Counted from the stretch's first letter, positions 45,563 to 55,406 are shown. The stretch: 64,000 nt of DNA from Collimonas arenae (GCF_000786695.1 NZ_CP009962.1:3534001-3598000), one strand, 5' to 3'. Notes: generated by a model from the sequence alone, not told the origin. Numbers and translations: made by a program.

Positions 45563-46081
45563 ATGAAATATAATTTCTCCATACTTCCGGAAATCGAGAA
45601 TAAATTGCACAAAATTGATATCGATCAAATCGATCGAAAAATGTTAACTTTTTTGCAGCAGAACGGCCGCGTGTCCAATCTGGAGCTGGCGGAAGCCGTC
45701 AACCTGTCGGCACCGCAGTGCCACCGGCGCCATCGCCGATTGGAGGAAGCTGGCTTCATCGTAGGCTATGAAACCCGCTTAAGTCCAGCCAGCCTGGGCC
45801 TGTTTGTGATTGCCTTCGTCCATGTATCGATGGAAAAAGGCCATATCAACGACTTGTCGGGATTCAAAGCCGCCATCAACGAATGGCCGCAGATCCTGGA
45901 GTGCTACTCGATTACCGGGGATTTTGACTACGTGCTGAAGGTGACCGCGCACGATTTGAAAGAGTTGTCGGATTTTCTGATGGAAAAGCTGATGCGCATG
46001 CGCGGCGTCAGCGGCGTCCGCTCCAGCGTCTGCCTGGATGAAATCAAGGCGACCAATATGCTGCCGCTGCCGCCGGCCTGA
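45563..46081 (+). CDS. Lrp/AsnC family transcriptional regulator
   Basis: A 172-residue Lrp-type regulator: N-terminal winged helix (IDQIDRKMLTFLQQNGRVSNLELAEAVNLSAPQCHRRHRRLEEAGFI) and C-terminal RAM ligand-binding domain (GFKAAINEWPQILECYSITGDFDYVLKVTA). Such proteins sense amino acids. It is divergent from the importer-dehydrogenase-hppD run, which is the probable target. The ATG at 45563 is used; an in-frame TTG lies at 45533. Confidence 0.9.
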   Translation: MKYNFSILPEIENKLHKIDIDQIDRKMLTFLQQNGRVSNLELAEAVNLSAPQCHRRHRRLEEAGFIVGYETRLSPASLGLFVIAFVHVSMEKGHINDLSGFKAAINEWPQILECYSITGDFDYVLKVTAHDLKELSDFLMEKLMRMRGVSGVRSSVCLDEIKATNMLPLPPA

Positions 46082-46097
46082 ACTTCTCGTCGAATAA

Positions 46098-46125
46098 AAA
46101 AAGCCGCATCCTTGTGGGATGCGGC
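46098..46125 (-). terminator. Rho-independent terminator for aceA
   Basis: GCCGCATCC (46103-46111) and GGATGCGGC (46117-46125) pair perfectly around five bases. On the minus strand the stem is followed by seven T residues. It lies 68 bases after the isocitrate lyase stop; it may also help end the convergent regulator transcript. Confidence 0.8.
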
Positions 46126-46192
46126 CTTCTGAACCACTGCCGAGATAACACCAGCGGTCTGCCGGTAAGCCGGCGGTCAATAAACTTTTATA

Positions 46193-47488
46193 TCAAGCAA
46201 CCTTGGCTTCGAAGAATTGTTCATCTTCGGTCGAGCCGTGCAAAGCAGTAGTCGACGACTGGCCTTGCTGGATGGCCTGGGTCACCGCATCGAAATAACC
46301 GGTGCCGACTTCGCGCTGGTGCTTGACCGCGGTAAAGCCCTTGTCGGCTGCCGCGAATTCCGCTTCCTGCAACTCGACGAAAGCCGACATCTGGTTACGC
46401 GCATAACCGTGCGCCAGGTTGAACATCGAGTAGTTCAATGCATGGAAGCCGGCCAGCGTAATGAACTGGAACTTGTAACCCATGGCCCCGAGCTCTTTCT
46501 GGAACTTGGCGATGGTGGCGTCGTCCAGGTTCTTTTTCCAGTTGAACGATGGCGAGCAGTTATAAGCCAGCATCTTGCCTGGGAACTTGGCGTGCACTGC
46601 TTCCGCAAATTTCTTGGCGAAGGCCAGGTCCGGCTTGCCGGTTTCGCACCAGACCAGATCGGCGTATGGCGAATAAGCCAGAGCGCGCGAAATAGCCTGG
46701 TCGATGCCTGGACGCGTCTTGTAGAAGCCTTCGACAGTGCGCTCGCCGGTCAGGAAAGGCTTGTCGTTTTCGTCGACGTCGGAAGTCAGCAAGTCAGCTG
46801 CTTCGGCATCGGTACGGGCGATCACCAGTGTCGATGTACCGGAAACGTCGGCTGCCAGACGCGCAGCGTTCAGCTTTTCAACGGCTTCACGGCTTGGCAC
46901 CAGTACTTTGCCGCCCATGTGGCCGCACTTCTTGACGGATGCCAGCTGGTCTTCGAAGTGAACGCCGGCAGCGCCGGCATCGATCATCGATTTCATCAGT
47001 TCGTAGGCATTCAATACGCCGCCGAAACCGGCTTCGGCATCGGCCACGATAGGCGCGAAGAAGTCGATATCGTTTTTGCCTTCCGACCATTGGATCTGGT
47101 CAGCGCGCTGGAAAGTATTGTTGATGCGCTTGACCACCAGCGGCACCGAGTTGGCTGGATACAGCGATTGGTCAGGATACATTTCGCCAGCCAGGTTGGC
47201 GTCGCCGGCGACTTGCCAGCCCGACAGATAGATCGCTTTCAGGCCTGCCTTGACCTGCTGCATGGCCTGGTTGCCGGTCAGCGCGCCGAGTGCGTTGACG
47301 AATGGCTCTTCGTGCAGCAGCGTCCACAATTTGTCGGCGCCACGCTTTGCCAGCGTATGTTCGATCTGTACCGAACCGCGCAAACGAACCACGTCTTCCG
47401 CCGAGTAATTGCGGGTAACGCCTTTCCAGCGTGGATTCTCGGCCCAGTCCTTGGCCAGTGCTGCGACTTGCTGTTCACGTGTAGTCAT
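46193..47488 (-). CDS. aceA: Isocitrate lyase
   Basis: The 431-residue enzyme cleaves isocitrate to glyoxylate and succinate, the first step of the glyoxylate bypass. The catalytic loop [13 protein letters not shown] with C188, the metal-binding [10 protein letters not shown] and the [10 protein letters not shown] signature are intact. AGGAGA precedes the ATG at 47488; the frame is open to 47524. Malate synthase is not adjacent. Confidence 0.97.
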   Translation of the reverse strand: MTTREQQVAALAKDWAENPRWKGVTRNYSAEDVVRLRGSVQIEHTLAKRGADKLWTLLHEEPFVNALGALTGNQAMQQVKAGLKAIYLSGWQVAGDANLAGEMYPDQSLYPANSVPLVVKRINNTFQRADQIQWSEGKNDIDFFAPIVADAEAGFGGVLNAYELMKSMIDAGAAGVHFEDQLASVKKCGHMGGKVLVPSREAVEKLNAARLAADVSGTSTLVIARTDAEAADLLTSDVDENDKPFLTGERTVEGFYKTRPGIDQAISRALAYSPYADLVWCETGKPDLAFAKKFAEAVHAKFPGKMLAYNCSPSFNWKKNLDDATIAKFQKELGAMGYKFQFITLAGFHALNYSMFNLAHGYARNQMSAFVELQEAEFAAADKGFTAVKHQREVGTGYFDAVTQAIQQGQSSTTALHGSTEDEQFFEAKVA

Positions 47489-47802
47489 CGTCGTTCTCCT
47501 GTTAAAAACAAAAAGTGAAATCAAATCCGATGACTAAATAGTAGCCCTATCTGTGCGAGGCAACAATGTCTTATATAAGACATATAAGTATTTTTATTTA
47601 CTTTAAATTCAATGACTTAGTTTTTAATTTTCGCGATGTGGAATAAAATTTCTGAGAATGAAATATGAAAATGGTGCCATGCATTTTCATATTTCATATT
47701 ATGAAACGCAAATTGCGCATCCTGAAAAATGCAAAAAAAAAGCGGGGAGCAAGCTCCCCGCCCTGACCATCATGGCCTAGTCCACTAAAAAACCGGCTTT
47801 AT
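47489..47802. other. Intergenic region between the TonB receptor and aceA
   Basis: This 314-base gap contains the aceA promoter region and the terminator of the TonB receptor gene. A stretch near 47640-47700 has alternating motifs such as ATGAAATATGAAAATG and TTTCATATTTCATATTATGAAA, an imperfect palindrome that could be a regulator site for aceA. I see no gene. Confidence 0.5.
47731..47761 (-). terminator. Rho-independent terminator of the TonB receptor gene
   Basis: A 9-bp GC stem (GCGGGGAGC at 47742-47750, GCTCCCCGC at 47753-47761) is followed on the minus strand by nine T residues. It lies 41 bases after the receptor stop codon. Confidence 0.9.
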
Positions 47803-50193
47803 TTAGAATGATTTTGTCATCGACAGATAGAAGCCGCGGCGCTGTCCGTACTGCGGCGCGCCGACGCCGATACCGGAACCGTCGCGAATTTCATACACTT
47901 TATCGAACAGATTGATCACGCTCAGGCGAGTCGTGACCTTGCCGATCGGGCTCTCGCTAAATACATGGCTGGCGCCCAGATTGACTTCGGTATACGCCGC
48001 CAAGTGATCCGTGTTAGCGAAACCGCTGCGCAAGCCGCTACCGAACAAGGCATCCGCAGTCCAGGTCGTGCTATGCCACAAATAAGAAACCCCGGTGGAC
48101 GCGGTGATGCCCTGGTCGTGATCCAGGTGCACCCAGTGGTTGGAGATGTAGCTGAGCTCATCCTGGCCAAAGTTGTACTGGCTGGAGACGATGTTCTTGC
48201 CCAGCGCGACGGAGCGCGCCACATTCAGATAAGCCGACAGGTCGTCCTTATGGTAGTTCAGGGTCAGCTCCAGGCCGTAGACTTTGCCCTGCTGGTAGTT
48301 AAACGGTGTATACAGCAGCGCCGAACCGAATTGCCCTTCATCCAGCAGGTTCTTGACCTTCTTGTAGTAACCATCCAGCCCCAGCGTCACGTGCTGGGTC
48401 AGCTGATGATTGACTCCGAGGTCGAAATAATCCGAGCTTTCCGCCTGCACCGGATCGTTCTGGCTGGTAGGCGAAGCATTGGTGGTGCCGTTGAAACTGG
48501 CGATGGTGTCAGCGCCGATCAGTTCGCTGGCAGGCGGCGTGAAATATTTGGCGTAACCGGCATGGAAGGTGGTCCGCGGCGTCATCTGGTACACCACGCC
48601 GATGCGCGGGCTGAACTGGCTGGCGCTCACATAGGCATTCACCTTGTCGGTGCGGGCACCGTAGTTGACAGTCACCTTGTCGTTCAGCTTCCATTCATCT
48701 TGCAGGTAGATGCCAGCCTGGTTGGTGGTCTTCTGGCTGCTATCAGCCAGGGAAATTGGCTGCGTAGCCAATTGCGCACCGCTATCGTCGGCCGGGAAAG
48801 TCAGCGAGTTGTCGCTGTTTTTCAAATTCTCGCGCGTGTAATTGACCCCGGCGCGGATAGTGTGGCTGGCATTGAGGCGATAGCTGGCATCTGCCTGCAA
48901 GCCGTTGGCCAGGCCAGTGCGCAACACACGCGACGCAACGCCGGTATATAACAGGTCGCCGACCTGGTCCGGCTCGAACAGCACCTTGGAGTAGCGACTG
49001 AAGGCCGCCACCTGGTAATCGATGTCGGAACCGATTTTCCCCTGCAGAGCAAGAATGCCGTAACGGTTGGTTTCATGCTGCCGTTCATTGACGTTGGCGG
49101 ATGGATAGTCGGTCACGCCGTCAAGCTGAAATTGCGGCGTCTTGCCAGCGCTGTTCGGTATCTGGAAACGACCATCCGAATTACCCAGGATCAGGCTGAC
49201 GCGCGTATCCGGATCGAGCAGATAGGAAAAATAACCGAAGGCCTTGCTTTGCAACGTGCGGTCGTGCAAGGCGGTAGACGAACCGGTCGGGTTTTCGATG
49301 CCCAGGTTATTGCTCTCGAAGGAACCGTTGATGTAATAGCTGAAAGAATCCGTGCTGCCGCTGACGTCGCCGCTGACTTGGCGCGTGTTGTTACTGCCGA
49401 TCTGCACGCCGATGTTGCCGCCATCGGCCAGCTCGCCGGTCTTGGTGTGGATATCGACCACGCCGGCGGTGCGGTAGCCGTATTGCGCCGGCAAGGCGCC
49501 GGTCAAGACGCTGACGCTGTCGACAAAGCGCGTATCCAGGGTCTGGCCGAAACCGGAAATACTTTCCGGCAGGATGATGCCGTTGAGACGGTATTGCAGG
49601 TTGGCGTGATCGCCGCGCACGTGCAGTTGGCCGAAGGAATCCTGTGCGACGCCGGGCGCACGCAACAAGACTTCATTGAATGCCGTATCTTCACCTTGCG
49701 GCATCGCGGCGATTTCCTTGCGGCCGATGCGATAGATGCTGCTGCCGGTTTCGACCTGGATACCGTTGCGAGCCCGGTCCAGGCGGTCAGCGGTGACAAC
49801 CACCGCATTGCTGGCGTTGACTGTGCCGGTCTGGCTGGCCTTCAGGGTAACGTCGGCGGTGGCGCCATTTTCGTCAGCCACCGTGACTGTACCGTTTTCC
49901 GACTGGAACGATGGCTTGCCAACGCTGATGGCATAGCTGCCGGGCGCGATGTCGCTAAAGACAAAATGGCCTTGCTGATCGCTCTTGGTCGTACCGACCG
50001 TTTTGCCGGTAGCGTCTTTCAAGGCCACAGTAGCGTCCGGCAAGGGATGGCCGAGCGCGTCGTGGACGGCGCCGCTGATTTGTTTCGGGGCGGACTGCAC
50101 ATCGGCAGCAGTGGCGATAGCGGGTATGGCAAAGCCGTAAGCGAGCGCAATCAGGGCGCCTAATTTTAGTCGGCGCAACAAGCGTGTTTTCAT
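47803..50193 (-). CDS. TonB-dependent receptor with N-terminal carboxypeptidase-regulatory-like domain
   Basis: A 796-residue outer-membrane receptor. Signal peptide ends ATAAD; residues ~35-115 form a carboxypeptidase-D regulatory-like beta domain (ISGAVHDALGHPLPDATVALKDATG...GHFVFSDIAPGSYAISV). The plug has EVLLRAPGVAQDSFGQLHVRGDHANLQYRLNGI and ALPAQYGYRTAGVVDIHTKTG; the barrel ends with an aromatic strand (FYLSMTKSF). The ligand is unknown. A small membrane protein with His/Cys motifs is encoded just upstream, which hints at metal uptake (weak inference). Confidence 0.92.
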   Translation of the reverse strand: MKTRLLRRLKLGALIALAYGFAIPAIATAADVQSAPKQISGAVHDALGHPLPDATVALKDATGKTVGTTKSDQQGHFVFSDIAPGSYAISVGKPSFQSENGTVTVADENGATADVTLKASQTGTVNASNAVVVTADRLDRARNGIQVETGSSIYRIGRKEIAAMPQGEDTAFNEVLLRAPGVAQDSFGQLHVRGDHANLQYRLNGIILPESISGFGQTLDTRFVDSVSVLTGALPAQYGYRTAGVVDIHTKTGELADGGNIGVQIGSNNTRQVSGDVSGSTDSFSYYINGSFESNNLGIENPTGSSTALHDRTLQSKAFGYFSYLLDPDTRVSLILGNSDGRFQIPNSAGKTPQFQLDGVTDYPSANVNERQHETNRYGILALQGKIGSDIDYQVAAFSRYSKVLFEPDQVGDLLYTGVASRVLRTGLANGLQADASYRLNASHTIRAGVNYTRENLKNSDNSLTFPADDSGAQLATQPISLADSSQKTTNQAGIYLQDEWKLNDKVTVNYGARTDKVNAYVSASQFSPRIGVVYQMTPRTTFHAGYAKYFTPPASELIGADTIASFNGTTNASPTSQNDPVQAESSDYFDLGVNHQLTQHVTLGLDGYYKKVKNLLDEGQFGSALLYTPFNYQQGKVYGLELTLNYHKDDLSAYLNVARSVALGKNIVSSQYNFGQDELSYISNHWVHLDHDQGITASTGVSYLWHSTTWTADALFGSGLRSGFANTDHLAAYTEVNLGASHVFSESPIGKVTTRLSVINLFDKVYEIRDGSGIGVGAPQYGQRRGFYLSMTKSF

Positions 50194-50321
50194 TCTCAAA
50201 CTCCGATAAGACGAGTAACTCGACCAGGCATCCGGCATGGCGCAACGTGAGCAGACAGCCGGAAAACCGATGCAGGCAGCTTTGGGTCAAGCCGCCCGGG
50301 GTCGAAACAAATGGTAAAACG

Positions 50322-50657
50322 TCAAACCGGGGAGAACGGCGGAGCTTGGGAATGCGGCGTCAGATATTGCTTCTGCGCGGGAGTAAATGCATAGACCGGC
50401 TCGACCGTGCTGTTATAAGCAAAGATCAGGACCGGCGTGAGGACCGGCACCGGGCTGGAAGGAACAGGAGAAGGAAAATCGGCAGCAAGATCGCAACTGA
50501 CGCAATCGGTCGAATTTTCGGCCAGGCTGTGATTGTGGAACGCCATCCCGACCAATTGCAGCACCAGGATCGCCAGCGCCAGCCACAAGGCGCACTGCTG
50601 CAAACGCAGTCTGAACCGGCGTCGCGCATGAAAATGCGTTTCGACAATCAGGCGCAT
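50322..50657 (-). CDS. Small membrane protein with HNH and CxxC motifs (DUF2946-like)
   Basis: A 111-residue protein with one hydrophobic helix (ALWLALAILVLQLVGMAFH) followed by HNHS and CVSC motifs and a proline-rich tail. This pattern resembles the small DUF2946-type proteins found beside metal-related TonB receptors in Burkholderiales, but I am not sure of the family. It ends 128 bases before the receptor start and is probably on the same transcript. ATG 50657 is chosen; the frame is open to 50906 across a non-conserved, repeat-bearing stretch. Confidence 0.7.
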   Translation of the reverse strand: MRLIVETHFHARRRFRLRLQQCALWLALAILVLQLVGMAFHNHSLAENSTDCVSCDLAADFPSPVPSSPVPVLTPVLIFAYNSTVEPVYAFTPAQKQYLTPHSQAPPFSPV

Positions 50658-51083
50658 GGCGACGCCCCGATCCAGCAAGCTGTCATTCCACCCTTCCAAA
50701 CCGCAGACGCACCCAGCCCACGCGCTGGCTGCCGCGACGACGATTGAGTTGATCTGGTTTGACGAAGCATGCGATGTAAGCCTGTTGCGATGTAAGCCTG
50801 CTGATATAAGCCCGCTTTGCCAGCAGGAAATAAAATCCGGAACTGCAAGCAGAGAGTGTAATCGCGAATCGGCATTGCTTGCAAGACAATTGCAACACAG
50901 TTGCACGATTTATTAGCTATGCCAGAGCACGAAGATCAGTAGTTGTGCGTCGGCATTCGGGTGACTCCGAACCAATGCGTCAAATAGCATGGTGTATGCA
51001 AAATGTTTCTACGCGGCTAATGCAAGTTCCTCCATAATATGCCACGACTTTTTCCCTGGCCTGTCACATTTACAACGGTAATC
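50658..51083. other. Intergenic region with a short tandem repeat, between a metal-type membrane gene and the RND adaptor
   Basis: No gene is convincing in these 426 bases. They hold the divergent promoters of the small membrane protein (minus) and the RND adaptor (plus), and the three-copy 16-base repeat noted separately. Confidence 0.5.
50771..50816. repeat. Three-copy 16-bp tandem repeat
   Basis: GCGATGTAAGCCTGTT (50771-50786), GCGATGTAAGCCTGCT (50787-50802) and the degenerate GATATAAGCCCGCT (50803-50816) lie head to tail about 115 bases upstream of the small membrane gene. Phase of 16 is compatible with repeated regulator binding, or with simple slippage duplication. Confidence 0.6.
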
Positions 51084-52274
51084 ATGACAAATTCATCCTC
51101 GCCCCTGGTCTCGCCTGCGCCTTCGCGCTCACGTTTCGGCTGGCGCAAGCCGGTGATCCTGTTACTGATGACGGCGCTTGCAGGGGGCGGCTGGTTTGCC
51201 CTGCGGGCCAAGGACAGCGACGCCAAACAGGCCAGCAGCGAGCAGCCAAAGAAGCGTACATTCGAACTGGCTGCCAGCGATGTCGCGCTGATCGATGCCC
51301 GGGAGCTGCGGATTACCTTGCCGCTGTCGGGATCGCTGACGCCGCTGGCGCAAGCCACTGTCAAATCCAAGGTCGCCGCCGAAGTGCGCGAAACTCTGGT
51401 GCGTGAAGGCATGCAAGTCAAACGCGGTCAGGTCATCGCCCAGCTCGACAGCGCTGACCTGCGGGCACGCTACGCCACCCAGCAAGCCACGCTGGACGAA
51501 GCCAAGGCCAAGCTGGCGCTGGCCAACAAGAATCACGACATCAACCAGATGCTACTGAAGCAAAAATACATTTCGCAAAATGCCTTCGATACCGCGCACA
51601 ACAGCGTGGAAGTCGCGGAAGCAACCGTCAAATCAGCCTCGTCGCAACTGGAAATCGCCCAACGGGCAATGGACGACGCCACCATCCATGCGCCGATAGA
51701 CGGCATCATCAGCAAGCGCGAGATCCAGCAAGGCGACAAGGTCTCGCCCGATTCGCCGCTGTTCTCCATCATGGACCTGAGCCAGATGACGCTGGAAGCC
51801 CAGGTGCCCGCCAGCGAGATTCCGCGAGTCAAACTGGGCCAGGATGTGGCGTTTGCGGTGGACGGTTTCCAAGAGCGCCGTTTTTCAGGCAAGGTAACCC
51901 GTATCAATCCCGCTACCGAAGCCGGTTCGCGCGCCATCAAGGTGTATATCGCCGTCAATAACAGCGACGGCGCACTGAAAGGCGGCATGTTCGCCAAGGG
52001 CTCAATCACCTTGCAGAAATCTGCGGTGCGGCCGCTGCTGCCACTGACCGCGTTGCGCCGGGAAAACGGCGTCGATATGGTCTATGCGGTCGAAAACAAT
52101 CTGATCGTAGCGCAGCCGGTGACGCTGGGCTTGCGCAACGACGATGAAAACCTGGCCGAAGTGACCTCAGGTCTCGCACCAGGCGCGCATGTCATCGTGG
52201 TCAAGCTGGATGGCGTCAAGCCTGGCAGCGCAGTCAAGATGGTGGAAGCCGTGAGCGCCAAACGCGCCAGCTAA
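51084..52274 (+). CDS. RND efflux periplasmic adaptor (membrane fusion protein)
   Basis: A 396-residue adaptor with an N-terminal membrane anchor (VILLLMTALAGGGWF), a lipoyl/biotinyl-like half (VKSKVAAEVRETLVREGMQVKRGQVIAQLD), a helical hairpin (LRARYATQQATLDEAKAKLALANKN... LEIAQRAMDDATIHAPIDGIISKREIQQGDKV) and beta-barrel and membrane-proximal domains (GRLN-like SRAIKVYIAVNN). It links the RND pump to an outer-membrane channel. ATG 51084 is chosen; 51039 is also in frame. It directly precedes the pump gene by 15 bases. Confidence 0.92.
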   Translation: MTNSSSPLVSPAPSRSRFGWRKPVILLLMTALAGGGWFALRAKDSDAKQASSEQPKKRTFELAASDVALIDARELRITLPLSGSLTPLAQATVKSKVAAEVRETLVREGMQVKRGQVIAQLDSADLRARYATQQATLDEAKAKLALANKNHDINQMLLKQKYISQNAFDTAHNSVEVAEATVKSASSQLEIAQRAMDDATIHAPIDGIISKREIQQGDKVSPDSPLFSIMDLSQMTLEAQVPASEIPRVKLGQDVAFAVDGFQERRFSGKVTRINPATEAGSRAIKVYIAVNNSDGALKGGMFAKGSITLQKSAVRPLLPLTALRRENGVDMVYAVENNLIVAQPVTLGLRNDDENLAEVTSGLAPGAHVIVVKLDGVKPGSAVKMVEAVSAKRAS

Positions 52275-52289
52275 GGAGATAGAACAGCC

Positions 52290-55200
52290 ATGTGGATAAC
52301 CAAAATCAGTATTAACCATCCGGTATTCGCTACCATGGTGATGGTGGCGTTGCTGGTGCTCGGCCTGTTCTCTTACCAGGAACTGGGGCTGGAGCAGATG
52401 CCGGACATACAGACTCCGGGCCTGCTGATCGAGATGCGCTATCCGGGCGCCTCGCCGGAGGCAGTCGAGAACGACATCACCAAGCCGATCGAAGATACGA
52501 TCAATTCGGTGAGCGGCATCAAGTCTATCCTTTCCAGTTCCTATGAAGGCCGCAATTCGACCTGGGTGACGTTCGAGCTGAACGTCAACATGGACCGGGC
52601 GGTGCAGGAAGTGCGCGACAAGATCGCCCAGATCCGGCCCGGCATGCCGAAAGACGCCAAGGACCCGTTCATTGTCCGTGGCGATACGCTGAATACACAA
52701 CCGCTGGCTTCCCTCAGCGTGACGTCGAAAACGCGTAGCCTGCGCGACCTCTCCACCCTGACCGAACAAATCATCGTCAAGCGTTTGCAGGCTGTGGCGG
52801 GGGTGGCCAAGATCGATGTCGGCGGCAATGTCAGCCGCCAAGTGCTGGTCAATCTCAAGCCGGAGCAGATGGCGGCGCAAAAAGTCGGCGTCGATGAAGT
52901 CTTGAATGCGATCCAGACCACCAACCAGGACATGCCGGCCGGCCTGATCACGCGCGGCGTCTCCGACCAGCTGGTGCGGCTGGAGGGCAAGATGAAAGAC
53001 CCGCGCGCCTTCGGCCAGATCATCGTCGCACGCCGCGGCGGCGCTCCGGTCTATCTCGATCAGGTGGCGCAGATCAGCGACGGCGAACGTGAAGAATCCT
53101 CGATCTCGCGCTTTAACGGCCAGCGCGCCATCAACCTGGACATCACCAAGATCCAGGACGCCAACATCGTCGCCGTCGGCGATGGCGTCAGGGATGAGGT
53201 GGAAGTTCTCAAGACGCAGTTGCCGAAGGACGTAGAGATCAAGATCGTCCACGCCAACTCGGACAACGTCAAGAGCTCGCTCGACCGCGTCAAGGAAACC
53301 ATCCTGGAAGGCGCAGCGCTGACGGTGCTGATCGTGTTCCTGTTCCTGCACTCCTGGCGCAGCACCATCATTACCGGCTTGACCCTGCCAATCTCTGTGA
53401 TCGCCAGCTTCATCGCCCTGCACGCCTTTGGTTTCACACTGAACTTCATGACCCTGATGGCGCTGTCGCTGTGCATCGGCCTGCTGATCGACGACGCCAT
53501 CGTGGTTCGTGAAAATATCGTACGCCATCTGGATATGGGAAAAAACCATGTCACAGCAGCCCGCGACGGCACCCAGGAAATCGGCCTGGCGGTGATGGCG
53601 ACCACCTTTGCGATTGTCGCCGTGTTCGTACCGGTCGCTTTCATGAAGGGCATCATCGGCCGCTTCTTCCTGCAGTTCGGCGTCACCGTCACTGTGGCGG
53701 TGCTGGTGTCCTTGTTCGTCAGCTTTACGCTGGACCCGATGTTGTCCTCGATCTGGCCCGACCCGCCGGAGAACCGCTTCAAGCGTTTTCCCTGGCTGGG
53801 ACGCATGATGGCTGCCATCGAACACCTGATCGAGCGCGTCCATGGGATCTATGGCCGCATCCTGAAGCGTGCACTGGCTTGGCGTAAAGCCACGCTTGGC
53901 CTGGCCTTGGCGCTGTTTGTCGGCAGCCTGTTCCTGGCGCCGCTAGTGGGCACCGAATTCATTCCGGATACCGACCAGGGCTTCATCGCGCTCAAGCTCA
54001 AAACGCCTGTCGGCTCCAGCCTGGCTTATACCGACAGCAAGATGCACCAGATCGAAGACGCGCTGCGCAAGATGCCTGAAATCGACACCATCAGCACGAC
54101 AGTCGGCACCGACGATGGCCGCAATGCGGCCGACATGAATCTGACCCTGACCGATCGCAATACAAGCCATCGCATCTCGCAAAAGGACGTCGAAAAGAAT
54201 ATCCGCGAGCGCTTGAAATCGATTCCCGGCATCGAATTATCGGTGGGCTGGGATAAACCAATCTATGTTGCGATCCTAGGCCCGGAAACCGACAAGCTGA
54301 GCGCCATCGCCGACCAGGTGATGCTGAAGATCGGCAAGATCAAAGGGATCACTGACCTTGAGAACAGCCTGACTGCTGCCAACCCGTCGATCACCATCAA
54401 GGTCAACAATACCCTGGCCAGCGACCTCGGCCTGAGCGTGCAGCAGATCGGCGCGGCCTTGCGGCCGTTTGTCTCAGGCGACGCCAACGGCCACTGGCTG
54501 GCCGCTGACGGGCAAAACTATGAAGTCAACGTGCAGCTGCCGAAATCGGGCCGCCAGAAAATCGCCGATCTCGGCGACTTGTCGGTCGCCAGCAGCAATC
54601 TCGACAGCGAAGGCAAGCCGATCATGGTGCCGTTGCGGCAAGTAGTGGAATTCGTGCACTCCTCCAGCCCGCGCGTGATCAAGCGCCAGGATTTGCAGCG
54701 CCGTATCGGCATCTACGCCAACGTCGAAGGCCGTCCGTCCGGCGACGTCGGCACCGAAGTGCAAGCCGTGATCAAGCAGATTGAACTGCCGCCAGGCTAC
54801 CGCTTCGATGTCGGCGGCCGCACCAAGGACATGCAGGAAGCGTTTGGTTCAGCGATGGCGGCGCTCGGTATCGCGGTGATCTTCATCTACCTGATCCTGG
54901 CCTCGCAGTTCGGCAGCTTCCTGCAGCCGATCGCGATCATGGCTTCGCTGCCGTTTTCCCTGATCGGCGTGTTCCTGGCTTTACTGATTACCGGCAGCAC
55001 CTTGAATATCTTTTCCATCATCGGCTTCATCATGCTGATGGGGCTGGTCACCAAGAATGCGATCCTGCTGGTCGATTTCAGCAACCGCGAACAGCGTGGC
55101 GGCTGCTCACAATACGACGCCATCCTGACCGCAGGCCAGGTACGCCTGCGGCCTATCCTGATGACTACGCTGGCAATGATTTTCGGCATGCTGCCGATGG

Positions 55201-55406
55201 CGCTCGGCCTCGGCGATGGCGGCGAAACCCAGGCCCCGATGGGACGCGCCGTGATTGGCGGGATCATTACCTCGACCCTACTGACGCTGGTGGTGGTGCC
55301 GGTGGCTTACAGCTATCTGGATAACTGGGGCAAGCGGGCCTTGCGTTTCTTCAAGGGAGAGCATGCGACGGAGGCAAAAGCCGCGCCGCTGGCGAACGAA
55401 TCCTGA
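52290..55406 (+). CDS. RND family efflux pump permease (AcrB/MexB-like)
   Basis: A 1038-residue inner-membrane transporter with twelve helices and two large periplasmic loops. TM4 carries LCIGLLIDDAIVVREN with the paired Asp for proton relay and TM10 the lysine in LMGLVTKNAILLVDF. It belongs to the hydrophobe/amphiphile (HAE) type by TM4 signature, not the heavy-metal type. AAGGAGA precedes the ATG. No outer-membrane channel gene is nearby, so it probably shares a TolC-like protein. Confidence 0.95.
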   Translation: MWITKISINHPVFATMVMVALLVLGLFSYQELGLEQMPDIQTPGLLIEMRYPGASPEAVENDITKPIEDTINSVSGIKSILSSSYEGRNSTWVTFELNVNMDRAVQEVRDKIAQIRPGMPKDAKDPFIVRGDTLNTQPLASLSVTSKTRSLRDLSTLTEQIIVKRLQAVAGVAKIDVGGNVSRQVLVNLKPEQMAAQKVGVDEVLNAIQTTNQDMPAGLITRGVSDQLVRLEGKMKDPRAFGQIIVARRGGAPVYLDQVAQISDGEREESSISRFNGQRAINLDITKIQDANIVAVGDGVRDEVEVLKTQLPKDVEIKIVHANSDNVKSSLDRVKETILEGAALTVLIVFLFLHSWRSTIITGLTLPISVIASFIALHAFGFTLNFMTLMALSLCIGLLIDDAIVVRENIVRHLDMGKNHVTAARDGTQEIGLAVMATTFAIVAVFVPVAFMKGIIGRFFLQFGVTVTVAVLVSLFVSFTLDPMLSSIWPDPPENRFKRFPWLGRMMAAIEHLIERVHGIYGRILKRALAWRKATLGLALALFVGSLFLAPLVGTEFIPDTDQGFIALKLKTPVGSSLAYTDSKMHQIEDALRKMPEIDTISTTVGTDDGRNAADMNLTLTDRNTSHRISQKDVEKNIRERLKSIPGIELSVGWDKPIYVAILGPETDKLSAIADQVMLKIGKIKGITDLENSLTAANPSITIKVNNTLASDLGLSVQQIGAALRPFVSGDANGHWLAADGQNYEVNVQLPKSGRQKIADLGDLSVASSNLDSEGKPIMVPLRQVVEFVHSSSPRVIKRQDLQRRIGIYANVEGRPSGDVGTEVQAVIKQIELPPGYRFDVGGRTKDMQEAFGSAMAALGIAVIFIYLILASQFGSFLQPIAIMASLPFSLIGVFLALLITGSTLNIFSIIGFIMLMGLVTKNAILLVDFSNREQRGGCSQYDAILTAGQVRLRPILMTTLAMIFGMLPMALGLGDGGETQAPMGRAVIGGIITSTLLTLVVVPVAYSYLDNWGKRALRFFKGEHATEAKAAPLANES

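Noticed and set aside
52167..53843. 558-codon open frame on the minus strand across the RND genes
   Set aside because: It overlaps the conserved RND permease in antisense and has no domain; many such shadows occur in this GC-rich window.
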